A stretch of 59,939 bases of DNA from an uncultured Flavobacteriales bacterium (GTDB lineage Bacteria; Bacteroidota; Bacteroidia; Flavobacteriales_D; Sanyastnellaceae): assembly GCA_938084585.1 (NCBI GenBank), contig CALKFF010000044.1, forward strand, positions 1-59,939, written 5' to 3'. The notes below the pieces were generated by a model. The model ran no database searches. It had not been told where the DNA came from and saw only the letters and a list, made by a program, of their open reading frames with translations. The translations under genes were made by a program, and so were the position numbers. The first letter of the stretch is position 1; every line of letters begins with the position of its first letter. Of this stretch, positions 7,996 to 15,033 are shown in pieces.

Positions 7996-8738
7996 AGCGT
8001 CAAGTTCAGTCGGATGTTGAGTTGACCCTTGGCGCCGTGCACATGGGTGGTGACGCCTGCAGGACGGCGACGGATCGACGTCATGAGCTCGAGCACCTCA
8101 GGCGCCACGTGCGTTTCGTAGTCCGGATGGACGTAGTGCTCGACGGTGGCGCGCAAAGTGTCCTTGGGGTACACAAAGTACCCGTCGTCGCCCAACTCGC
8201 TGCGCAACTGCCAGCCGTGCTTTTCCCTCCAACGCCGCGTGACCGGGGAGGTCAAGGCCACGAGGTGTTTGGCCTCGACGAGGGGCATCGCAGCCATGGC
8301 CACTTGGATGAGGAATTCAGACCCCATGCCCATGCCGGCCAATTCGATGGAATTCCAAAGGGCGTTCATCTCGTACGCTCCCTCGGGAATGATGCGCTCC
8401 AAAAGGTTGCCCACCTCCGGGTCCATGTGGCCCACGGCTTGGTGCAACGGGAAGTCGTTGGCCACCAGGCCCGGCTGCACGCGGGCCCCAGCCAAGACAC
8501 GTTCGCCGTCGCCGCTCAACACGGCGATGACGATCACATCGTCCCGGCGGAACCAGTCCGTCCTGAACGACGACAAATTCTTGATGCCGTACGCCTTCAA
8601 CACCCGCTTGTGGCCGTCCAGCAAGCGCTTGCACAACCCAGGGTCCTGGTTGGCACGGGACACCAAGACGATGGCCTCGTCGACAGCCTCCGCCTGCCTC
8701 AGGCGTTCAACCGACGGCTTGTTGGGTGAGCTGCTCAT
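7992..8738 (-). CDS. GNAT-like N-acyltransferase paired with the ThiF enzyme
   Basis: A 248-residue protein with features of the autoinducer-synthase/FeeM-like branch of the GNAT fold: a central region with acidic and hydrophobic strands (VIVIAVLSGDGERVLAGARV), a helix after EMNALWNS, and a late RRWREKHGW segment. I recognise the fold only by its general pattern and cannot name the substrate. The start MSSSPNKPS at 8738 overlaps the 3' end of the ThiF gene by 32 nt; a longer frame reaches 8825 but overlaps more and begins with unlikely residues. Stop and next ATG overlap (7992-7995). The position between an adenylating enzyme and a sensor kinase suggests that it makes or attaches an acyl group in the same pathway. 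Confidence 0.6.
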   Translation of the reverse strand: MSSSPNKPSVERLRQAEAVDEAIVLVSRANQDPGLCKRLLDGHKRVLKAYGIKNLSSFRTDWFRRDDVIVIAVLSGDGERVLAGARVQPGLVANDFPLHQAVGHMDPEVGNLLERIIPEGAYEMNALWNSIELAGMGMGSEFLIQVAMAAMPLVEAKHLVALTSPVTRRWREKHGWQLRSELGDDGYFVYPKDTLRATVEHYVHPDYETHVAPEVLELMTSIRRRPAGVTTHVHGAKGQLNIRLNLTL

Positions 8739-9786
8739 GCAAATCCATGGTGATGCGTGCGTCCGGGAGTCCTTCTCCCAGCGCCAAACGGCGGCATGCC
8801 TCTGCGGCGTGGGCGCCGCCAGCACAAACGCCTGTGTACGTTTGCGGCCAGCTGACCAGCTCTGTCCCCACCTTGGGGAGGCTGAGTTGACCGCGTTCTG
8901 AAGCTTCAGCCACGTTGACGAACGCTTGCAGGGCTTCGGGCGTCCAGCCTTTGGCCTGGGCGAACGACTTCATCGTTGCTTCGTCGATTCGGCCGTGAAG
9001 GAACCCGTTCAAAGTCCATTCCGGACGGTCGTACCGTTCAATGTCCAACATGCCCCGGTCGTTGGTGTCCATGACCACAGGGCACGCCTGGCGCTTGGCC
9101 TCCAAGCGAAGGGAAGCCTTGACGCCGAGGGAGTCGCACGCGTCGACCACCACGTCGCAGCCCGACACGAAGACGTCCACGTTGTCGGCGTGGACCCCGT
9201 CTTCGAAAATTTCCAACTCGAGGAACGGGTCAAATTCGGCAATGGCCCGGGCGGTGACGACCCACTTGGGCAATTCGAGCTCGTGCACCGCGCATCGAAT
9301 GCGGTTCATGTTGGAGAGCTCGATCACGTCGAAATCGGCCAGCTTCAGGGCACCGCATCCACGCTCCATGGCCAGGGCGATGGCCGTGGTCGACCCGACA
9401 CTCAACCCCACAATGCCCACCGTCTTGGTGCGCAGGGCGGCGGTCTCTTCTCGGGTGATTTTTTCCCGATTCCGGTTGGTGCGCACCTCCACAAAGGCGT
9501 CCTCGGGCAACAAGCGCACCAAGCGGCCGCTCCAAGGGTAATGCACCCACACGCCAAACGTGTCCCAATCCTGGTCCTGCATCAACGTGCCGAGCGTGGA
9601 GGCCAGCAAGGAAGGATCGTGCTTGGCCGGAGGATGGCAACACACGGCCCACTCGGCGACCTGCGCATCCAAGGTGTCGTACTCCTCCAAGATGCGCCCA
9701 GACGCCCGCAGGGTCTCGAGTCGAATGCGGTCCGACTCCACGGCGAGGTCCAAAATTTCAGGCTTCCAAAGGTGGGTGTTTGGCAT
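8707..9786 (-). CDS. E1/ThiF-like adenylating enzyme (Rv1355c-like)
   Basis: A 359-residue protein whose centre (about 118-300) is a ThiF/HesA/E1 Rossmann domain. It has the glycine-rich ATP loop GIVGLSVGS (124-132), Asp151/Asp153 (LADFDVIEL) and the SNMNR motif (158-162) with the adenylation Arg162. The zinc-binding CxxC pairs of ThiF/MoeB are absent. The N-terminal 115 residues are a separate domain I do not recognise. E1-like enzymes activate C-terminal carboxylates of ubiquitin-like carriers or small acids with ATP; no carrier protein is encoded next to it. It heads the operon with the acyltransferase, kinase and receiver genes. The order resembles the mycobacterial Rv1355c type, where a ThiF domain is joined to other catalytic domains. 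Confidence 0.75.
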   Translation of the reverse strand: MPNTHLWKPEILDLAVESDRIRLETLRASGRILEEYDTLDAQVAEWAVCCHPPAKHDPSLLASTLGTLMQDQDWDTFGVWVHYPWSGRLVRLLPEDAFVEVRTNRNREKITREETAALRTKTVGIVGLSVGSTTAIALAMERGCGALKLADFDVIELSNMNRIRCAVHELELPKWVVTARAIAEFDPFLELEIFEDGVHADNVDVFVSGCDVVVDACDSLGVKASLRLEAKRQACPVVMDTNDRGMLDIERYDRPEWTLNGFLHGRIDEATMKSFAQAKGWTPEALQAFVNVAEASERGQLSLPKVGTELVSWPQTYTGVCAGGAHAAEACRRLALGEGLPDARITMDLHEQLTQQAVG

Positions 9787-9874
9787 ACTGCAAAATCCCC
9801 CGCAACCTGAGGCGCAGGGCGGGCAAGGCCCAGAGTTGTCAACACGGGGTCGAGGACGATTCGCCCCCTTCAGG

Positions 9875-10405
9875 TCACTTGCCGTAGTAGACCTTGAGGT
9901 GGCCTTTGGCCAGGGCGTTGGCCCAATTCCGAAGCCCCACCATGGCGGACTCCGTTTCTGCGCTTACGGTCTCCTTGCGCATCCGCAACACAAGCCAACC
10001 GTACAGCCCCACCACCATTTGCTCCACGGGGTGGGCCTCTTTGTCGGCGCGCTTGGCCAAGTCCTCCAACAGCGGTTCAGCCGACTCGAAAGCTTGCTTG
10101 TAATTGGCGTCCGCCATCACGCCCAGCAACAGCTCATGCAGGTGGGCAAGCTCCATCATGGTCTCTTGCACCTCGGACGCGTGGCCCGTTTCTGTGGCGC
10201 CAGCCGCCCGAAGCGCCTTGGCCACATTCAGGATCCAATCGATCTCGGCTTGTGGATCCGTGCCCTCAGCCAAGGCATGTTGCTCGGCCCACGATTCGAG
10301 GACCGCGGGCTGGAATTGGGAGGCCCGCACGAGGTCCTCCATTTGCCAGCAGTAGAGCACGTGGTCAACGATGTGCTCCTGTTTTTTGCGGGCGGCGACG
10401 GTCAT
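9875..10405 (-). CDS. DUF4924 family protein
   Basis: A 176-residue, mostly helical cytosolic protein that matches in general pattern the Bacteroidota-specific DUF4924 family (start MTVAARKKQEHIVDHVLYCWQ, then alternating amphipathic helices, ending KGHLKVYYGK). Its function is not known. ATG 10405 overlaps the stop of the OmpH-like gene (ATGA), which decides the start against a longer frame to 10450. It is the last gene of a three-gene operon. The 88 nt to the ThiF gene hold no clear terminator, so read-through cannot be excluded. Confidence 0.7.
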   Translation of the reverse strand: MTVAARKKQEHIVDHVLYCWQMEDLVRASQFQPAVLESWAEQHALAEGTDPQAEIDWILNVAKALRAAGATETGHASEVQETMMELAHLHELLLGVMADANYKQAFESAEPLLEDLAKRADKEAHPVEQMVVGLYGWLVLRMRKETVSAETESAMVGLRNWANALAKGHLKVYYGK

Positions 10406-10983
10406 TGGTCGCTGTTGATGCGCTCGAGCACGTCCGTCGTGATGTCCCAAGGCTCGCTGCCGTAAAGCACGCCTTCGCCGCTCAAGCCCCAGTTCAAGAT
10501 GAAGTCGATGCCTTCTTCCTCCGCATGCGCTTCGAGGTTGCGGCGAAGCGCCTCGGCCAGGATGGACTTCATGTTCTGCTCGGCCACGAACACGTCCTGC
10601 TCGGCGGCCATCTGCAGGGCCCGAAGCTCCTCCTCAATTTCCATGATGCGACGCTGGGCAATCTCCAGTTCGTCTTGGGTCGCCGCGTCTGTGTTGGCGT
10701 AAGCCAGAAGCTCTTGGGCTTCCTCCTGAAGCGGGGCGGCATCCTCTTGCAACCGTGCCTCGCGCGCCTCCATTTGCACTTGAAAATTGGCTTGAAGCGT
10801 TTGGACGAATTCCATCCCTGCCTGCAGAGAATCCCCGTGCACGAAGGCAACCACGGGCCCGCCTTCGGCGCGCGCCTTGTCGGCCACGGAGGGAGACTTC
10901 ATGGTTTGGGCGGTCAACACCGCAAGCCAAACGCCGAGCACGGCCACCACGGGCCAAAACACCTTGGACGAGACTGAATTCAT
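10402..10983 (-). CDS. OmpH/Skp-like periplasmic chaperone
   Basis: A 193-residue protein with an uncleaved or cleaved N-terminal hydrophobic segment (about 9-27), a short beta strand (GGPVVAFVHGDSL), a long coiled-coil region rich in Glu, Gln and Ala (about 60-150) and a C-terminal strand (ILNWGLSGEGVLYG). This is the layout of the Skp/OmpH chaperones that hold unfolded outer-membrane proteins in the periplasm. It overlaps both neighbours by 4 nt. The coiled-coil arms and final strand support the family; sequence identity is not assessable here. Confidence 0.78.
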   Translation of the reverse strand: MNSVSSKVFWPVVAVLGVWLAVLTAQTMKSPSVADKARAEGGPVVAFVHGDSLQAGMEFVQTLQANFQVQMEAREARLQEDAAPLQEEAQELLAYANTDAATQDELEIAQRRIMEIEEELRALQMAAEQDVFVAEQNMKSILAEALRRNLEAHAEEEGIDFILNWGLSGEGVLYGSEPWDITTDVLERINSDQ

Positions 10984-11210
10984 GGGGTCAGGGATTGATG
11001 GTATTGGGTGCGCATGTCCACAAATCGCATCAGCACGTCCTCCGCCATGGCGCCCGCCATGGACTCGACTTCCGCCAGGGTGTGGTCGGATTCTGGGAAT
11101 TTGAACGCCTGCTCAAACCGGTCCACCACAAACTGCAACCGGTATTGGCCGTTGTAGCTGTGCACCGTGACGCGCATGACGGGGTGGGGAATGTGAGAGA
11201 CCTCGCGCAC
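10980..11210 (-). CDS. Small conserved-looking protein of unknown function (76 aa)
   Basis: A 76-residue soluble protein, MREVSHIPHPVMRVTVHSYN at the start, with two predicted strands then a helix. No family is recognised. The GTG at 11210 is chosen because a near-consensus -7 box (TATCTTCG) lies exactly 4 nt before it, as at several other starts in the window; an ATG 11 codons later is the alternative. The stop overlaps the OmpH-like start (ATGA), so it leads that operon. Confidence 0.6.
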   Translation of the reverse strand: MREVSHIPHPVMRVTVHSYNGQYRLQFVVDRFEQAFKFPESDHTLAEVESMAGAMAEDVLMRFVDMRTQYHQSLTP

Positions 11211-11214
11211 GCCG

Positions 11215-11222
11215 CGAAGATA
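11215..11222 (-). promoter_or_regulatory. TATCTTCG -7-like box, 4 nt before the GTG at 11210
   Basis: Seven of eight positions match TAnnTTTG. The spacer to the GTG is CGGC. Candidate leaderless start. Confidence 0.3.
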
Positions 11223-11291
11223 GCAGGCGCACCTGCCGCCGTTGCCTCCGGTTTTTGAACATTTGCACCGCTTGAACGTCTTTCATTCACG

Positions 11292-13832
11292 ATGCTGCAC
11301 TTCTTCCCCCATCACTTCCCCCTCCGCGCGTTGACGTGGGGACTGCTCTTGTGGTTGGCCGCGCCTGTTGCGTGGGGCCAAAAACCTGGCGAGGGACGCC
11401 CCAAACCCAAAATCGCAGCCGTGACGGGCACCGTGTTGGACGCGACCTCAGGGGAAGCCCTTCCGTTTGCCTCGGTCGTGGTGACCAGCGCACGGGACAG
11501 CTCCATCCTTGGCGGCGTGTTGAGTCAAGAAGACGGCACCTTCAACCTCGAAGAGATCGAAGTCGGGCGGCTGTGGCTTGAAATCCGGTTCCCAGGCTAC
11601 GTCTCCCAACGCATCGGTCCAAGAATGTGCTCGCCGCGCAACCCAGAATCGTTGCGCTGGAAGGTGGGCAACGTGTCGATGGAACCGGACATCACCGCCT
11701 TGGAAGAGGCTGTGGTGGTGGAACAAGCTTCCGTCATGGAAATGCGGGTGGACCGCCGGGTCTTTCATGTGGGCAACGACCTGACCAACCGAGGCGGAAA
11801 CACCACCGAGTTGCTGGAAAACATCCCCTCCGTCAACGTGGACATCGACGGGAACATCACCCTGCGTGGATCGGCCGGGGTGCAAATCCTCATCGACGGC
11901 CGCCCCTCAGGACTGGCGGGCGGGGCTCGGGAAGCCTTCCTGGAGTCTTTGCCAGCGAGCGCCGTCGACCGCGTGGAGCTCATCACCAACCCTTCGGCAC
12001 GCTTCGACCCCGACGGCACGGCCGGCATCCTCAACATCGTTTTGAAAAAGAACAAGCTGGAAGGGTTCAGCGGTCAGCTTCAAGCCACTTACGGCACCGG
12101 GGACAACCACGACGCGAACGCCAGCCTGAACTACCGCACCACGTCGTGGTCCCTGAGCTCCAACCTCGGCTGGAACGACCGGCAGTCCTTCATGGCCGGG
12201 GAGACCGACCGTGTCCAATACTGGTCGCCTGACTCCACGTCCAACTCCTCCGTGTCCCGCCCCGGAGACAGCCACCGCGGCAGCTTGTCCGGCTCCCTGA
12301 AAGCCGAGTACCGCGGAGCGCAAGGCTGGACCTGGTTCACGGGCGTCAACGCCAACGAGGGCGTGCGCGACGGCTGGGACTCCACAGCCACGGCAGAATC
12401 CTGGATCGGTGGCGCGCAGGACGGGCTTTCCACGAACGCACTTCGGGTGGAAGAAAGCCTCAGCGATTCCAAAGGCGGGGATGTGTTTTTCGGGTTTGAG
12501 AAACGGCTCGGCGAGCGCGATCACAAGTGGACGGCCGACGTCCGGCGTTCGCACAACTCGCGCCTGAGCCGCGCGGACTTCCTGGACGTCAGCTTGGTGC
12601 CCGACGCCACGGTCGACGAGGTGTCGACGTTCAACGGGCAAGACAACCAAAATACGCGCTGGATCGCCCAAACCGACTTCGAGCGTCCGTGGGGCGAAGA
12701 GGGCAAGCTGGAGTTGGGATGGAAATCCACCTGGAACGAGGATGTCTCGGACTTCGACTACACCGAGGCCGACAGCACCGTCCTGACCGACGGCATTTTC
12801 CTGCCGTACGGGTTGGACACCGTGAACTACGCGTTTCTGTACGACGAGCAGGTGCATGCGGCGTACGTGACTGCAGGCCAAACCTTTGGCATCGTTGGCA
12901 CTCAACTCGGCCTGCGCGCGGAACAAGCCTTCACCGAAGCACGCCTCGACGGCGGCGGGAGCCAAGGCCGCGAGCCTTTCACCAACGACTACTTCAGCCT
13001 CTACCCCTCGGCCAACGTCTTTGTGGAGACCGACGGGGAAAACACCTTCAGCCTGAGCTACAGCCGTCGGGTCAACCGCCCACGCGGCCGCCAACTGAAT
13101 CCCTACTTGGACATGTCCGACCCGCGGAACTTCAGGTCGGGCAACCCCTTCTTGCTGCCGGAATACACCAACAGCTACGAGTTGGCTCACCAGTGGCAAC
13201 GCCAACGCACGAGCATTACCACGGCGCTGTTCTACAAGGACACGCGCGACGTCATCCGCCGCTTCACAGAATCCGACACCTCAGGGGTGTTGCTCTCGAC
13301 CTTCCAAAATTTGGGCCGACAACACAACGAGGGCCTCGAGCTTTCAGTGATGATCCCGTTGGGACGGACGGGGCGCCTCAACTGGACGTCGAGCGCCTAC
13401 CGTGTGGTCAACGACGGGTCAGGGTTGGATTCCCCGTTCAGCAGCGCAGGCTTCAGCTGGTCCAGCCGATTCTTCGCTTCTTGGACGGTGGGCGAGGCGT
13501 GGAAATGCCAGGCGAACAGCTTCGTGCGCGGCGCGGCGGTCACGCCCCAAGGGCGCTTCAACGGCTTCGCCACCTTGAATTTGGCGGTGAGTCGCGACCT
13601 CCCTGGCGACAAGTGGCAGGTCACCCTGCAGGCGAAAGACGTGTTCAACACCCGCCGGTGGTCTTACTCCACAGAAACCGACTTCTTCACCCAGGACGTA
13701 TGGAGACAGCGCGAATCGCGGAACCTCTACCTGACCCTGCAGTACAAGTTTGGGAAGCTGGAAGAACGGGGACGACGAGGCTCAGGAAACCGCGGCGGCG
13801 GAAGCGGGGGCGACGACTTCATGATGGACTGA
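11292..13832 (+). CDS. Outer-membrane beta-barrel protein with carboxypeptidase-regulatory-like domain
   Basis: An 846-residue TonB-dependent-receptor-like protein. A signal peptide (cut near VAWGQ, residue 29) is followed by a CarboxypepD_reg-like beta-sandwich (about 36-110: VTGTVLDATSGEALPFASVV), a plug-like region (LLENIPSVNVDIDGNITLRG, then VQILIDGRPSG) and a C-terminal barrel (about 250-820) of the Bacteroidota outer-membrane beta-barrel family 3. No SusD partner or substrate gene is adjacent. The extreme C-terminus is Gly/Arg-rich and ends GDDFMMD instead of the usual terminal aromatic residue; the strand ending in YLTLQYKFG just before it is the likely last barrel strand. The 3' end overlaps the convergent acyltransferase gene by 51 nt. 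Confidence 0.88.
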   Translation: MLHFFPHHFPLRALTWGLLLWLAAPVAWGQKPGEGRPKPKIAAVTGTVLDATSGEALPFASVVVTSARDSSILGGVLSQEDGTFNLEEIEVGRLWLEIRFPGYVSQRIGPRMCSPRNPESLRWKVGNVSMEPDITALEEAVVVEQASVMEMRVDRRVFHVGNDLTNRGGNTTELLENIPSVNVDIDGNITLRGSAGVQILIDGRPSGLAGGAREAFLESLPASAVDRVELITNPSARFDPDGTAGILNIVLKKNKLEGFSGQLQATYGTGDNHDANASLNYRTTSWSLSSNLGWNDRQSFMAGETDRVQYWSPDSTSNSSVSRPGDSHRGSLSGSLKAEYRGAQGWTWFTGVNANEGVRDGWDSTATAESWIGGAQDGLSTNALRVEESLSDSKGGDVFFGFEKRLGERDHKWTADVRRSHNSRLSRADFLDVSLVPDATVDEVSTFNGQDNQNTRWIAQTDFERPWGEEGKLELGWKSTWNEDVSDFDYTEADSTVLTDGIFLPYGLDTVNYAFLYDEQVHAAYVTAGQTFGIVGTQLGLRAEQAFTEARLDGGGSQGREPFTNDYFSLYPSANVFVETDGENTFSLSYSRRVNRPRGRQLNPYLDMSDPRNFRSGNPFLLPEYTNSYELAHQWQRQRTSITTALFYKDTRDVIRRFTESDTSGVLLSTFQNLGRQHNEGLELSVMIPLGRTGRLNWTSSAYRVVNDGSGLDSPFSSAGFSWSSRFFASWTVGEAWKCQANSFVRGAAVTPQGRFNGFATLNLAVSRDLPGDKWQVTLQAKDVFNTRRWSYSTETDFFTQDVWRQRESRNLYLTLQYKFGKLEERGRRGSGNRGGGSGGDDFMMD

Positions 13833-14999
13833 CTCCTGCTTCCAGGCGCGCTTGAGGGCAGGCTGCTTCGGGGCGCTTGCCCCCGCGGCCCAACGCGACA
13901 GGGCGTGCATGACTGGGTTGGCCATGCGTTCGTGCAGGACCAAACGCTTGGGCTCGGCCCCCAACGAGGCCTTGATGTCCAAGGCCGTTCGGCCCAAATT
14001 CACAGACGAGCATCCCAACGCCAGGCCCCACCGGATGAACTCCACCAACATGCGTTGGTACAAGGCGTGGGACTTGTTGTGGCTGCCTTCGAAACCCACA
14101 AAAAACGCCTCCACCTCACGTCCGTCGGTCAAGCCGCAGTGGAAGCCGATGATTTGGCCCTCCAACTTGGCGACCCACACTTGAAAGCGCTCGCCCATTT
14201 CCCGTTTCAGGCACGCCATGTCTTCAGGTTGCAAGCAGCCCAAACGGAATGCCGCACGCCCGTAGACGTTCATGTACAGCTCATGCAACCGATTGCGATG
14301 CGTTTCGATGCCCTGCAAGTCGAGCGCCTCGAACGCCAAGGGTTCCGAAAGCTTCAAGATGCGCTTCACTTTGGTTCGAGCTTTGGTCCGCATGCCCGCC
14401 GTGTACCCTTCCCAAGAGTTGTGCTGGCTCAAATCCACACACATCACCGGATCAAATTCCAAATCCACCCAACCCGGACGCCAGCTCGACCGACCTGCGA
14501 GCTGGGTGCCGTCGGCCCATGCTTGAGCGACGGGTTGATCCTTGACAATCCAAGTCCTTGGCGTCTTGTCACCTCCCACCCCAGGCAGGGCCATCAACTC
14601 GTCCAAGCAGGCCATGCCATCCACGCCTTCCGCAAAGCGGCAGGCATGGGCCCCACTCGCCAGCGGCGTGCCAATCACCCGAACAGAAAACGTCAAGCCA
14701 CCTTTGCGGTGAAGCCACGCCTTGGCGCGGCGAAACAAGGCGTTGCCTTCCAAGAAATCGTCGATGCCTTGGCTGACGGCCTCGCTGTCTTCGGAAATCG
14801 CCAAGCCTTGCACCTCGCCCTGGACATCCTTCCACACGGCGGCGCGCACCTGCCGTTGTGGGCTCTCCAAGGCGGCACGCACGGCCGGCGCCGACAAATG
14901 CACACTGGGCTCACTGGTCAACAACCGTTCCCAGGCCTGCCACTCTGCCGCGTCAAAATCGTTCGCACGCTCCGCGTGGTGCATCGTCAATCCCGCCAT
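13782..14999 (-). CDS. GNAT/FemAB-like acyltransferase
   Basis: A 405-residue cytosolic protein. The second half (about 190-370) has features of the FemAB-like/double-GNAT group: a basic stretch (RTKARTKVKRILK), a substrate-binding helix (HELYMNVYGRAAFRLGCL), the strand pair VWVAKLEGQIIGFHCGLTDG and the acceptor region SHALYQRMLVEFIRWG with NLGRTALDIKASLGA. Such proteins transfer acyl or amino-acyl groups to cell-envelope precursors or small amines, but the substrate cannot be inferred. It lies 34 nt after the YfhO-like gene and probably ends that operon. Its 3' end overlaps the convergent barrel gene. Confidence 0.7.
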   Translation of the reverse strand: MAGLTMHHAERANDFDAAEWQAWERLLTSEPSVHLSAPAVRAALESPQRQVRAAVWKDVQGEVQGLAISEDSEAVSQGIDDFLEGNALFRRAKAWLHRKGGLTFSVRVIGTPLASGAHACRFAEGVDGMACLDELMALPGVGGDKTPRTWIVKDQPVAQAWADGTQLAGRSSWRPGWVDLEFDPVMCVDLSQHNSWEGYTAGMRTKARTKVKRILKLSEPLAFEALDLQGIETHRNRLHELYMNVYGRAAFRLGCLQPEDMACLKREMGERFQVWVAKLEGQIIGFHCGLTDGREVEAFFVGFEGSHNKSHALYQRMLVEFIRWGLALGCSSVNLGRTALDIKASLGAEPKRLVLHERMANPVMHALSRWAAGASAPKQPALKRAWKQESVHHEVVAPASAAAVS

Positions 15000-15033
15000 C
15001 TTGCCTTCGTAAACTGCTTTGACTCCGTGATGT

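Noticed and set aside
11907-13205. 432-codon minus-strand frame
   Set aside because: Antisense shadow of the barrel protein gene.
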